Positions 26,717 through 37,534 of a DNA stretch of 56,713 nucleotides are shown here, piece after piece. The stretch comes from Streptococcus sp. HSISM1 (GTDB lineage Bacteria > Bacillota > Bacilli > Lactobacillales > Streptococcaceae), in contig NZ_CM002128.1 of assembly GCF_000448565.1 (NCBI RefSeq), positions 1,659,401 to 1,716,113 on the forward strand. The letters run 5' to 3'. The notes under the pieces were generated by a model. It was not told where the DNA came from, made no database searches, and saw nothing but the letters and a program-made list of their open reading frames with translations. The position numbers and the translations under genes were made by a program. The stretch's first letter is position 1, and every line of letters starts with the position of its first letter.

Positions 26717-28171
26717 CTAACCCCTCCTAAATTTATGTTTAGCTATATCTAAAATATGATCTAACAATGGATTTTTTAAAAGTTTGAGCTCTAATAAATA
26801 GATGATTAAGCTTACTAAAGTAATGCTAAAAATTAAAAGAAGTGAATTAGTTACGAATAACTTAAACCCAAAACCAATGACTATTATTGAAAAGAAACCT
26901 AGTAAAGCTTGAACTAAGTTCTGTCTCCATAGTACAAAATTAATGTACTTCCCGCTTTCTCTTACAACCAGAAAGTTATATAAAACAATAAAAAATTCTG
27001 ATGCAATCGTTGCTACTGCAGCACCATTCTGATAAAATACTGGAATTAAAAGAAGACTAATTCCGATATTTACAACAATTCCATATAGAGCTCCTGTTAA
27101 GTTTACAGTTTCACGTCCGATAGGTATATTAAGCCCATAAGTTAATATCCCACCAAATATGGCTCCAATTAAACTAATTGCTAGTAACTGTAATGTTAAA
27201 GTGGCATCGATAAATTTTATTCCACCTAAAAATAAAATAATTTCCCTAGATAGGACAATAAGACCTGCACTCATTGGAATTAAGATTAGAGTTACCACTG
27301 AAAGTATTTGAGTATAACTTTTTTTAAATTCGTCAATTTTCTGTTCTCCAAACAAATGTGACAACCTAGGTATTGTAACAGAATAGATTGAAGCTAATAA
27401 ATTTTTTAATATTGTATATACTCTGGCTGCAACAGCATACAATCCAACGTAATATGCTCCTTTAAACCACTCTAATATTAGCATATCAGAATTAGCATAG
27501 ATACTAATTACTAGACCACCAGAAAACAAGACAATAATTGGCTTAAAATGCTTTACTAGATCAAGTCTCCAAACAAGAGAGAGTTTTAAATACTTTCTAC
27601 AATAGATTAAATTTAAAATACAAGATATCCCTGAACCAATTACTGAGATAAATGTATATAGATATAAATCACTAGCTGTTTTAACAAGAACAAACATCAA
27701 TATCAACGATAAAATTTGTATAATGATACTTCTAATCGTAATATAAAGGAAATCCTCAAAAAGAACGTTTATCCAGTCCACTCCGAGTGTTGTAAAAACA
27801 ATTGTCAAACTTTGAATAAAAATCAGAATTTGATATTCTCTATTCGGAATAAATAAGCATACAACTAATACTAACAACAGATAGGATACTATCGTCGATA
27901 AAATATTTATAGTAAAAATTTGATTACCTAAATGACTTAATTTCTTAGAATCAGATCTAATACGCCCCCCTTCCCTAATAGCATAAGTAGAGATCCCAAG
28001 TGCAGCAACTAAAGAAAAGTAACCTACAATAGAAGCTGTATAATTAATTTTTCCTAGGTTCTCCACACCTAATATTCTACTGATATAGGGATAAGTGATT
28101 AAAGGGAATATAATTGAAAGTGCTGTTTTAAATAAATTTAAAGCCGCATTCACTCCCATTTTTTTAGTCAT
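26717..28171 (-). CDS. wzx: Wzx-type polysaccharide repeat-unit flippase
   Basis: A 484-residue membrane protein of the MATE/PST superfamily. The N-terminus KTALSIIFPLITYPYISRILG, with about a dozen hydrophobic segments, is typical. It moves undecaprenyl-diphosphate-linked repeat units to the outer face for Wzy. Its start overlaps the end of wzy by 8 bases, so translation is coupled. AT-rich. The symbol is given by family and position only. Confidence 0.9.
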   Translation of the reverse strand: MTKKMGVNAALNLFKTALSIIFPLITYPYISRILGVENLGKINYTASIVGYFSLVAALGISTYAIREGGRIRSDSKKLSHLGNQIFTINILSTIVSYLLLVLVVCLFIPNREYQILIFIQSLTIVFTTLGVDWINVLFEDFLYITIRSIIIQILSLILMFVLVKTASDLYLYTFISVIGSGISCILNLIYCRKYLKLSLVWRLDLVKHFKPIIVLFSGGLVISIYANSDMLILEWFKGAYYVGLYAVAARVYTILKNLLASIYSVTIPRLSHLFGEQKIDEFKKSYTQILSVVTLILIPMSAGLIVLSREIILFLGGIKFIDATLTLQLLAISLIGAIFGGILTYGLNIPIGRETVNLTGALYGIVVNIGISLLLIPVFYQNGAAVATIASEFFIVLYNFLVVRESGKYINFVLWRQNLVQALLGFFSIIVIGFGFKLFVTNSLLLIFSITLVSLIIYLLELKLLKNPLLDHILDIAKHKFRRG

Positions 28172-29405
28172 CTATTAACTCTCCATCTCTGTTTAATTTT
28201 GCAGATTCATTATTGATAATAACTAGTGTCAACGTTAACGCAATAATCCGAGGTCTATCAATATATGACATGATTGGAAGGCTCATCAGAAAACTAATCA
28301 GTAGGCCTGTTATTAATACGTTGGAACTAAGTTTCTTTACCCACGTCATAATTAAATTTATAGTCAAAAGGATATACCATACAAACCCTGGCACCCCCAA
28401 AGAACCTAATGTTCCAAATATCCCGATATCATCATAATTAAAAAATCCATCAGGCCCTTTTATAAAATAATATAAAGAAGTGCCCTTTTCCGGAGTATGC
28501 AATCCTAAACCAAATGGATAAGTAAAAATTTTATTAAAATAATATTCTATTGCACCTGTTCGAGCAAAAGAGGAGCCGGTGTTATCCGAAATACTATCAG
28601 ATATTGAACCAAATTTATTTGAAATAATGAATAAACCCGCCGTCCCTAAAATAAGAGTCCATAATAATGAGGATAGAGTTAGTCTACGCTTATTGTATAT
28701 GAAATACATTGAAAGAATGACTATTAGTACAGTCACCAAATAGTATCTCGACTGATCAACATAAAAAATAGCAACTAACATCAATAATAAACTAACTATA
28801 TCAAAAAATGATTTTTTAAAATGATTTGCAATAATTTTCCATGCCACCAATATAACAAATACCCGAACAAGTCCCTCAAAAACACTATAAATACGTAAAG
28901 GTACTGTTAAATTATAAATATAACTTATAGGAATAATCTCTTCAATTTTCAAAAACAATGTTTGCAAGCCATGATATCTGTATACTTGCATAACAAATAA
29001 TATTGATACTATTGAAATGGTTATCTGACCGATTTTAACAAAAAGCTTATAGTTTCTTTCTGTCTTAAATATCTCGCAAAGAGGAAAATAAAGGAGTAAA
29101 ATTGAATAAGGAAGAACATCCCACAATACTTGCGTAATCGAGTAATCAAATAAATACATTGACACAAGCGAATTAAAAAACAGAATTAGAAAAAAGATTA
29201 GGATATAATTTCCAAAAATACCTAGTTTAAGTTTCCCTTTATTATAGATAAAGTATGCCAAAAATAATATTAAAGAATAGAATGCAACTCCTAATTTATT
29301 ACTGGCCGCTCCTCCCAGTAAATTCGGCCAACTTACTAGATAAAAACCTCTGAATTCAATCAAGAAAAATAGTAAAAATAGAAAAAGATATTTATTAAAT
29401 TTCAA
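28164..29405 (-). CDS. wzy: Wzy-type polysaccharide polymerase
   Basis: A 413-residue protein with about ten membrane segments and a larger outside loop in the C-terminal half, containing FARTGAIEYYFN and PFGLGLHTPEKG, as in O-antigen ligase/polymerase proteins. It would join repeat units at the outer membrane face. Wzy proteins share little sequence, so the call rests on topology plus location beside wzx. The start ATG overlaps the upstream glycosyltransferase stop by 4 bases. Confidence 0.82.
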   Translation of the reverse strand: MKFNKYLFLFLLFFLIEFRGFYLVSWPNLLGGAASNKLGVAFYSLILFLAYFIYNKGKLKLGIFGNYILIFFLILFFNSLVSMYLFDYSITQVLWDVLPYSILLLYFPLCEIFKTERNYKLFVKIGQITISIVSILFVMQVYRYHGLQTLFLKIEEIIPISYIYNLTVPLRIYSVFEGLVRVFVILVAWKIIANHFKKSFFDIVSLLLMLVAIFYVDQSRYYLVTVLIVILSMYFIYNKRRLTLSSLLWTLILGTAGLFIISNKFGSISDSISDNTGSSFARTGAIEYYFNKIFTYPFGLGLHTPEKGTSLYYFIKGPDGFFNYDDIGIFGTLGSLGVPGFVWYILLTINLIMTWVKKLSSNVLITGLLISFLMSLPIMSYIDRPRIIALTLTLVIINNESAKLNRDGELIDD

Positions 29406-30331
29406 TGTTTTTTCTCCTTGAAATACGTACCATCCAATATTTTTTTCAATCGATATATCTTTTTACATAAGAAGTAGGACATATCAGATATTTTCAAAGA
29501 AAGTTTAGATGCCCCTCTATATTCTCTGTAATAGTATTTTTTTGATACACGGCCAATTTTCTCTGACTCAGGATTATGCGCTCCTCTATGATAATGATAA
29601 ATTGTCCATTCAGGATAGAAATAAGTCATATATCCCTTATTCCTCATTCTTTCACTTAAAATCATTTCTTCACAATAGAGAAAAATATTTTCATCAAATC
29701 CTGATACTGCTTCAAAAGCATTTCTAGAAACAAACATAAAGCTACCACTAACCCATCCAGTCTCACCCTCAGGAGCAGTATAGTCAATATCAATCCATTT
29801 ATGTATCTTACTATTAAACCACTGCCTATTATAATCCTGAAGTATCATCTCTTCTACAAAATTCATCCGCTTACGAGGACTTTGAATATCTCCTTGAGGA
29901 GTGAGAATCTTAGGACCAACTATACCTATTGGATGATCGCTCGTTTCAATGATAGTTTTACATTCATTCAACTGTAAACCATTAGGAAACTCTAAATCAT
30001 TGTTTGAAAAAACTAGATAGCGTGTATCAAAGTTCTGAATTGCAAATTTTGCACCTAAATTATTGCCTTTAGAGTATCCACCATTTTCATTGGAATCAAT
30101 TATATAAATTTTCCTTTGTGAAATTTCAAAAGAATAAACTTTTTTCCCATTAAAAGCAGAGGAAGTAAATTCAACTTTAGAATCTTGTAAGAATTGTTTC
30201 CCCAATTCTTCCGCACTATTATCTACGATAATGTAATGTACATCATTCCCGACATATATATCAATAAACTTTTTTATATAATCTACTGTATCACTCATTG
30301 ATTTGTAATCAGTAATAATTAATGAGTACAT
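29402..30331 (-). CDS. Glycosyltransferase family 2 (rhamnosyl-type)
   Basis: A 309-residue GT-A fold enzyme. Motifs: NENGGYSKGNN, the metal-binding FSNNDLEF (a variant DxD, NDLEF), and GSFMFVSRNAFEAVSGFDE, which resembles rhamnosyltransferase-like GT2 proteins. Donor and acceptor are not determined. ATG 30331 has AAAAGGAG. It is translationally coupled to wzy by a 4-base overlap. Confidence 0.85.
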   Translation of the reverse strand: MYSLIITDYKSMSDTVDYIKKFIDIYVGNDVHYIIVDNSAEELGKQFLQDSKVEFTSSAFNGKKVYSFEISQRKIYIIDSNENGGYSKGNNLGAKFAIQNFDTRYLVFSNNDLEFPNGLQLNECKTIIETSDHPIGIVGPKILTPQGDIQSPRKRMNFVEEMILQDYNRQWFNSKIHKWIDIDYTAPEGETGWVSGSFMFVSRNAFEAVSGFDENIFLYCEEMILSERMRNKGYMTYFYPEWTIYHYHRGAHNPESEKIGRVSKKYYYREYRGASKLSLKISDMSYFLCKKIYRLKKILDGTYFKEKKH

Positions 30332-30347
30332 AGAATCTCCTTTTGTT

Positions 30348-31458
30348 TTACTTCGCTAATTCCTGATAGATTATTCGTAATTTTCTAGCGCTATCCTCTA
30401 TATCAAATCCAGCTTCTTTTATTTTTCTCTAGAACCATATGGAAGGCGTTCATAACTCATAGAGGTGATAAAATCTGACCACTTTTCAACACCATCAGAT
30501 AATGATAATCTATAAAAGTTTGAATTAACCGATGCTGACTCTGGAACAGCAGAACTTACCACACAAGGTAGTCCAGATGCTTGTGCTTCAATATTCACGA
30601 TTCCAAATCCTTCATAGAAAGAAGGTAACAAAAAACATCCATTGCTTGTAAATATTGTGCTGGTTGTTCTTGTTTTCCAAGCAATAAAACCCTTCCTAAT
30701 TTTATTTCTTCGTCTAGCAGCGTTTCTATATTAGCTCGTTCTTCACCATCACCAATCCATATAAAATAAAAATTAGGTACCTTGAGAAAAAAAGTATGTA
30801 TTAGGTCAACTATAAATTCAGGATTTTTTTCATATGACATTCTCCCGACAGTACCTAAAACGGTAGCCTCCACTGGAATATTTAGATTCTCTCGTACCTT
30901 TTGCCTTAACTCTTCATTATATAAAAAGTCATTGATTACAATACCATTTTTCAGTATCGCCACATCAGACAAATCAGTATCGCCATACAAATAATTCGCT
31001 GCTTCAAGTGAACAGGCCAACTTATAATCAACAAGAAACTTAATTATTTTTCTTGCCGTTAACATTTTTAATCTGCCAACAAAACCCTTACCACGACTAG
31101 ATGAAGTAGTGTGAGCATGAAGTACTATTTTTGCACCTACAAGCTTTGACAGAATAATATTAAATAACCCCTCGATAGCATCATCTGCATTAATATGAAC
31201 AATATCGTACTTTTCTTTTTTTAAAATAGAGTAGATATTTCTTAGCCTTTTTATTTTACTTGATGCTTCCTTAACATGTTGAACCTGTCCCCCGTTTTCT
31301 TCAATTATTCGATGAAAACTAGGGTTCTTCAATTTTCCAATAGCCAAAAAGTCAACTTGAAAGTCGTCTGTTAAGGGACGAGTCAAGTTATAGGCTATTA
31401 CAGACCTACCTCCTGCTCCGAAATTGTCTGCCCCCATTTGTAAAATTTTAGTTTTCAT
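30348..31458 (-). pseudogene. Glycosyltransferase family 4, broken by two one-base losses
   Basis: Frame one starts ATG 31458 (GGAG upstream) with KILQMGADNFGAGGRSV, and includes GTVGRMSYEKNPE. At the T6 run 30630-30635 (minus strand) it shifts and ends in SMKDLES. The next frame continues with PSFYEGFGIVNIEAQASGLP, the donor-binding EX7E region, and stops at GSREK. One extra A in the A5 run 30422-30426 would carry it on through IKEAGFDIEDSARKLRIIYQ to TAA 30348. With both bases restored the span is exactly 371 codons. As written, the product lacks its donor site and would be inactive. Confidence 0.85.
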
Positions 31459-31487
31459 CTATTTACTCCAGTAACTAATACATTGAA

Positions 31488-32476
31488 TCACAATTCAAAT
31501 TGAGACTTGTCAGGATAACGATTAGACAATATCTTAGAAAATTTCTCCAAGTCATTTTCTGTCATCGCCATATCATCATTGACACAAAGTAATTTTGTCT
31601 TTTTTTTCGATAATAATTTAGGAAGCTGATCAACAGCGGTAATTGAAATTGATTTTCCAAAATTTTTAGTAGATGGTTGAAAATCATTACTTTCAATTTG
31701 CCAATAACATAATAAATAATGATTTATATCCGTATTATAGTCTCTAAATTTATGTTTAGATGTTTGAACAAAAATGTCTTCTTCTACATTCCATAAATGA
31801 ATTAGTGTACTCTTTTTTATTGGAACTGGTGTATGCTGATTATAGTATCCAGTTATCTTCCATGGAAATAACAAAATATTTTTTAAAACCAATTGACCAT
31901 ATTTAAAATTGAAAAACTTAAACGGCGACTGTTTCAAGGCTTTTTTATTTGAAAAATGTCTATATAAAACTTCTACATTATTAAAATAAACTTTGGAAAA
32001 AGATGACCACGGAACCAAGGCTTCATAAACAGCCAATAGCCTCGGTTGTCCGTTGACAAAAAAATCATCAGGCTTAACATCTTGAATCAAATACATGTCA
32101 TCGTTAAAAAAACAAAGTTCTCTGATAAACCTTCAATGCGGTGTAAATTCAACTCAATTGCAGCAGAATTAAATGTTGGTAAATATTCCTCAGGCATAAA
32201 ATCACTATGCCTAACCCATTTTAGTTTAGGATGATTTAAATTTAACCATTCCGGTTTTTGACCATTAGTTATAAGATAAATATTATTTACCCACGGTGCA
32301 TGCTTCTCTACCATCCGAAACCAATAATTGAATGTTCCATAATCTCTATAACGGTGCAGATTATCTCCATCATTATCAACCTGCAAACTATTAGACGTAT
32401 ATTTATTTTTTTCTCTAATGAAGTCAGGATCATTTCCATCAACCCAAAGTACAACAAAATCAATTTTTTCTTCCAT
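31488..32476 (-). pseudogene. Stealth-family sugar-phosphate transferase, frameshifted
   Basis: Stealth proteins transfer hexose-1-phosphate to a growing glycan, creating phosphodiester links. Related WefC-type enzymes act in oral streptococcal receptor polysaccharides. Conserved blocks seen: FVVLWVDGNDPDF (CR1), RYRDYGTFNYWFRMVE with NNIYLITNGQKPEWLN (CR2), FNDDMYLIQDV after the break (CR3), and NDDMAMTENDLEKF near the end (CR4). The T7 run at 32106-32112 (minus strand) lacks one base; with it the frame gives 329 residues. Without repair the enzyme loses CR3 and CR4. Confidence 0.85.
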
Positions 32477-32584
32477 GTTAAATCACCTATAAAATAATTG
32501 TTTGGCCGGTCTAACTATATAATTTTTTGTTAAAAGTCCATTATTCCGATACAATAAAAAAGAAGAAAGACCAAAAATATTATG

Positions 32585-33644
32585 TTACTTTTCTTTATCA
32601 AATAAAATAGTCCAAACTTCATTTGCCAAACCCTTGTCTAAAAATCTCAGAATGATTTCTTAAAACAACATCAAAAAACGTTTTGTATACTGAAGGCTAG
32701 TTTTAATACTTTAAGTCTATACAGTACATATTTTAACTTATTTGGTTGGTCTTTCATTTGAGAAAGAGAAACACTATTCTTAAGCAATTCTTGTTTCACT
32801 TCATCAGTAATGTCTATATATTCTTTGTCTAATTTAGATTTATACAAACTTGCTAGTATGTGAATCAATCCATTTACATAATAAAGTTGTGAGATATGCA
32901 ACTCTTCTTGATTTAATTGCGAACATACAAAATCTGAATAAAACATTTCTTTATAAAATCCATACATATCTCTAAACTTTTTTCATTCCAAGACTGTGTA
33001 ATAGAATCTGGGTTGTCAATTAAGTAGTGATAGTATTTTTGATTAGTTGCATAGACCTTCTTAGCCACAAGAAACAGTTTGTAATTAGTGCCAAGATCCT
33101 CATAGTATTTCCCAATTGGAAACTGAATGTTATGATCAGTGAATAATGATTTTCGATAGATTTTATCATTAGCAAACCCAGTAATATAACGATGCTTCAG
33201 CATTTGCACAAAAGCATCTTTACCTTCAAATACTTGGGTCACTTCTGGTTCTGAAACTATAGCATCTTCTTCACCCTTCACAAACTCACGATTAAAAGAA
33301 ATAATATCAAACTCTAGAGATTCTAGCGCTTCTGCTAACGCTATAAAGGTATCTGGTTCAATCCAATCATCTGAATCAGGAAAATAAACATATTCTCCTT
33401 TGGCATGAGAAATACCTGTGTTCCGTGCTTCAGAAAGTCCACCATTTTCTTTATGAATAACTGAGATAAAGTCATAATCCTTAACATAGTCATCACAGAT
33501 TTGAGGAGAATGATCAGTACTCCCGTCATCAACAAGTAGAATCTCATAGTCCTTCCATTCTTGGGCAAGAACACTTTCAATGCAACGTTTTAAATATCTT
33601 TCAACATTATATACTGGAATGACGACAGTTAATAGTGGTTTCAT
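32585..33644 (-). pseudogene. Glycosyltransferase family 2, frameshifted
   Basis: It begins ATG 33644 with the GT-A core: VVIPVYNVERYLKRCIESV, DYEILLVDDGSTD, NGGLSEARNTGI, and the DSDDW metal site. The frame shifts at the A6 run 32978-32983 (minus strand). One added A gives SWNEKKFRDMYGFYKEMF and continues to a stop at 32671. Beyond this, protein-like text continues in other frames (KTFFDVVLRNHSE, then FLDKGLANEVWTILFDKEK) to TAA 32585, so the original gene may have been longer and carry more damage. The N-terminal catalytic half is intact. The ribosome site is poor. Confidence 0.75.
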
Positions 33645-33778
33645 AGATTATTTACCTAATTTTTTATTCTACTCTAATTCTTCTCCTATCTGATCTAACT
33701 GACTTACAACATTCAATGATATATGGTAAATCTTTAAATCAGCTCGGATATAATCCTTTTTTCAGCGAATTTGATTAT

Positions 33779-34927
33779 TTAGTATTTCTTATACAACTCC
33801 GAAAAATTCCGAATATAACTTTGTAATGAAAAGAGTTCTTTTTGGCGTTGGACAGAGGCCTGACCAAATTGTTCTCTTTTCTCAGTGTTCTCTGCTAATT
33901 CTTGGATAGCCTTAGACAATTCTGCGGTCTGATTTGGTGTGGCAAGAAGGCCGTTTTCGCCTTCCTTGACCATCTCACAGACACCGCCATGACGGTAACC
34001 CACTACAGGTTTACCACAAGCCATGGATTCAAGGACTACAGTTGGTAGAGGATCTGGATTAGTACTTGGCAAGACAAATATATCGAACATATTATAGAGC
34101 TCTGTTGTCTTACTATAATAATCGATACGCTTGATTTGGCTAGCTACTGGTGATTCTGATATTGCCTTTTCCAACTCATCCACGCGCCACTCTTCCCCCT
34201 CAAATGCACTTCCTGCCAAAAAGGCTACTGCCTTTGGATTTGCCTGCAAGATTGGGGTCACGGCTTCTAGGAAGTCGCCTTGCCCTTTCCAGGCATTCAC
34301 ACGACCAACCATACCGATAACCAAAGCATCCTGCGAAATTCCAAACTGATCACGAACCGCACTAGCATCCATCACCTGATAAACAGCATTGTCAACACCA
34401 TTATAGATGACTTGAACTTGATCATCTTTTACAAAACGAGACTGCTTGACGTGATTAGTAACAGCATTTGAAACTGTCACAATGGTATCCGCATAGCGAC
34501 CCATTAAAAAGTTGATGAAATCAGAAATAGCTTTAGGTTTAACGATGATTTCATGGACATGCCAAATCAGAGGAAGTTTCAACTTCCGCTTGAGGTAAAT
34601 GCCCTCAAGTACCGCAGTTGTATTGTTGTGAATAAGAGTAATCCCATTCTCTTTAGCATATTTAGCAATTTGTTTGGAGTAACGGTTATAGGAGCCAAAG
34701 TACTCAAGAATCCCTTTTGGATTAAAATATTTCCGGCGCAAGATTGGATAGTCGATGACTTTAACCTTAGCACCGACCTCTTCCAATGCACCAACTAAGA
34801 CACCATCATTGGGTAAGATAACGTGTGCCTCAAAAGCATCTTTATCCAAACCCTTAATAAGCTCCAACAACACCTTGTCAGCACCATACATTTCGGCACC
34901 AGCATGGAGATATAATATTTTCTGCAT
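33779..34927 (-). CDS. Glycosyltransferase family 4
   Basis: A 382-residue GT-B enzyme. The N-terminal LYLHAGAEMYGADKVLLELI is the acceptor-side glycine motif of GT4 proteins. The C-terminal half has MVGRVNAWKGQGDFLEA and LPTVVLESMACGKPVVGYR, with the conserved EX7E equivalent. It is intact, with GC content like wchA and wchF rather than the AT-rich genes that follow. AAAGGA precedes ATG. It starts 2 bases after the wchF stop. The gap to the next gene (33645-33778) shows nothing recognisable. Confidence 0.88.
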   Translation of the reverse strand: MQKILYLHAGAEMYGADKVLLELIKGLDKDAFEAHVILPNDGVLVGALEEVGAKVKVIDYPILRRKYFNPKGILEYFGSYNRYSKQIAKYAKENGITLIHNNTTAVLEGIYLKRKLKLPLIWHVHEIIVKPKAISDFINFLMGRYADTIVTVSNAVTNHVKQSRFVKDDQVQVIYNGVDNAVYQVMDASAVRDQFGISQDALVIGMVGRVNAWKGQGDFLEAVTPILQANPKAVAFLAGSAFEGEEWRVDELEKAISESPVASQIKRIDYYSKTTELYNMFDIFVLPSTNPDPLPTVVLESMACGKPVVGYRHGGVCEMVKEGENGLLATPNQTAELSKAIQELAENTEKREQFGQASVQRQKELFSLQSYIRNFSELYKKY

Positions 34928-34929
34928 TT

Positions 34930-36101
34930 CTATCCTTTAAATACTTTCTCGTAGTCTGTGACAATCTTTTCCCAAGTAAAGGCTTCCGCAATCCGTTGAC
35001 TTGATTTTTGATTGAAATCTTCGATTGCTTGAGCGTCTAATTGCTCAGCTTGATCAATGACATGTGCCAATTGATCTTTCTTCCAATAAAGTGCTCCCTC
35101 TTCACCAACTTCTCGGTTGAAACCAACATCTAACAAGAGGTTGAGTTTAGTAGACTCGAGCGCCTCAAGAAGAGATGGATTGGTCCCGCCTACCTCATGA
35201 CCATGGAAATAAGCAAAAGCATTCTCACGAATGTATTTAAGTAATTCTTGATCATAGACAGTCCCCACAAACTTCACTCGAGGATCTTGATCAAATCCTG
35301 TATCCTTGCGCAACTGTTCATAGAACTTGTTTTGCTCTACATTAGTAATCAGGACAAAATCTTTTTTGGAATTGGACTGCATAAAGCCACGAATCATGGC
35401 CTCATAGTTATTTTCAGGTACAAAACGTCCCACGACAAGATAGTAATCTCCTTCGGAGACTTGCTTGTCTGCAAACCAAGTCCCTACTTTATCGTCTTCT
35501 TTACTCAGGATAGACTTGCTTGTATCCGTTCCATAGGCAATATAGGTCGTCTGTGGCTTATACTTAGCGTAATCCTTCTGAATATAAGCCTCGATATTCT
35601 TGCTATCGCAGATTAACAGGTCGGCATGTTTAACCATGAGTTGTTCAGAAAACTTCCAGTACTTACGGACTGGGAGACTCCATTTCGCGCGAAGCCATTC
35701 ATGACCATCTGGATTGACCATGAGGGTCCCACCGATCGCCTTGATTTTCTTTTAATTTTTGAGATAAAAGGACCAATCCGACATGCCAATACATAGAAGA
35801 TCGGAGCTTGATCCTTATTTTCTTTTGCGATTTCAATAGCCTTATTGAGAGCCGCAATATCATAAGCAATGGCACGCGCAGGACCGATATTAGGGACGTC
35901 AATATTGTAACAGATTGCTCCATTATGCTCGAAAGTATCTGCAGTAATTCCTGATTTTGCTGAATTCTCCCGCATACAAGCTACATAATACTGGATATTT
36001 TTATCTTGTTGGAATTCTGTCAACTTCTCAACAAAGGTCTCAAAACCACCATATTTTGCTGGAATACCTTTGGAACCAACGATATAAATTGATTGTGTCA
36101 T
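34930..36101 (-). pseudogene. wchF: WchF-type rhamnosyltransferase, frameshifted
   Basis: It begins YIVGSKGIPAKYGGFETFVEKL, the N-terminus of WchF/Cps2T beta-1,4-rhamnosyltransferases that add the second sugar to the lipid carrier. The frame breaks at the A4 run 35745-35748 (minus strand). One added A gives KIKRKIKAIGGTLMVNPDGHEW and an unbroken 390-residue protein ending EKIVTDYEKVFKG. The second half contains VVGRFVPENNYEAMIRGF and GHEVGGTNPSLLEALESTKL. If the break is real, the pathway stops after the first sugar. No rml genes for dTDP-rhamnose are in this window. Confidence 0.87.
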
Positions 36102-36139
36102 TTTTCTCCTAACATGGAAAGGACGAAGTAGGCAGTCTC

Positions 36140-37515
36140 CTACTTCGCTCCTTCTTTTCTAAGTACAACCTTCACGGTCTTGAGCAAGATCTGAATGTCT
36201 CTCCAAATCGTCCAATCATCCATGTACGCAAGGTCCAGTTTGACCACTTCGTCAAAATCCTTGATTTCACTGCGTCCGCTCACTTGCCAAAGGCCTGTAA
36301 TGCCTGGTTTGAAGCTGAGTCGGCGTTTTTGGGCTGGCGTATATTCTTGGTATTCGTCAACCGTTGGGGGACGAGTCCCGACCAGACTCATATCACCGAT
36401 CAGAACATTGTAAAATTGTGGCAATTCATCGAGACTGGTCTTACGGATAAAGCGTCCGATTGGCGTTACCCGCGGATCATTTTCCATCTTGAACATGCCA
36501 CCTGTCATGGTATTTTGTGCCATGAGATCTTTCTTAATCTCCTCGGCATCCACACGCATGGAACGGAATTTATAGAAGTTGAAATACCGTCCGTTCTTTC
36601 CGACCCGCTTCTGTACAAAGAAAGCTGGTCCACCATCCTTACGGATCAGAGGGACTAAAACGATACTCACGAGGCCACAAATCAAGAGACCAAAGAGGGC
36701 TCCTGCAATGTCCAAGAGGCGTTTAGCAAACACATGACTAGGTTTGTAGAAATTGGTTGAGAAAGTGACGACACTTAACCCCCCGACTTCTCGAACCCGT
36801 TTATTGCCTAAGGACGCGAAGTTAAAGGCATTGAGATTGACAGATACATCGATCCCCATACTCTCAAACTCCGAGACGAAATCACTAATATTGTAATCCT
36901 CACTTGGCAGATTGATAAACACTTCATCCACCACTTCCTTGGTCACAAAGTTCATCATTTGATCCGGTTGCACCACCCTTACCCCCGGATGAGCAAAATC
37001 CGTATCGTCCATAATGGTAACACCAATTAGTTCTCCATGATAGAGGTTGGGCGAATGCAGAATATCAAACACCTTTTCCATCCGACTAGTCGCAGTGATC
37101 AAAAAGATCTTTCTCGAACTTTTCCGTCGTGGTGAAACAGACTTCCGGTACCTCTTGAGCAAGAAATCCATAATATAGACAGAAAACGTATTAAAAGAAA
37201 GAAGTAGATCATCCCCCGACGAGAGATGGAAAAGACCCCATCGAGCATAAAAGAGGTAAAGGTGATCCCAACAGCAAAAAATACATTGTATTTCAAGACC
37301 TGAAAGAGCTCATCTAGATAGCCTCTGCTGTAAAAACGATAGGCAATATTGCTAATGTAAAAGGCTACAAAATGCAAGAGATAGAGAATGGCAATTGTCT
37401 GCGACGTGTATTCAGCATCCTTGAAAAGACTCACAATGTAGGCTGAAAATAGGACAGCTAAACTTTGAAAGAGAACAATATTTAGTTTTTCCAGTTCGAT
37501 TCTTTCTTCTCCCAT
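36140..37515 (-). pseudogene. wchA: WchA undecaprenyl-phosphate glucosyl-1-phosphate transferase, frameshifted
   Basis: Initiating phosphoglycosyl transferase. Four membrane segments at the N-terminus are followed by a soluble middle, a fifth hydrophobic segment (DIAGALFGLLICGLVSIVLV) and a bacterial sugar transferase domain with KRVGKNGRYFNFYKFRSMR and SLDELPQFYNVL, ending with RPP and KPGITGLWQVSGR. The frame breaks near 37191-37192 between the third and fourth spans. One added base restores LLNTFSVYIMDFLLKRY and 458 residues, close to pneumococcal WchA. As written, two pieces would be made. GAGGG precedes ATG 37515. Confidence 0.88.
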
Positions 37516-37534
37516 TTTCCCTCAATCCTATTCT

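Noticed and set aside
30372-30379. TACGAATA (SigX box) on the minus strand before the GT2 gene
   Set aside because: It lies inside the GT4 reading frame (KLRII codons) within an operon; an 8-mer is expected by chance about this often in the window.
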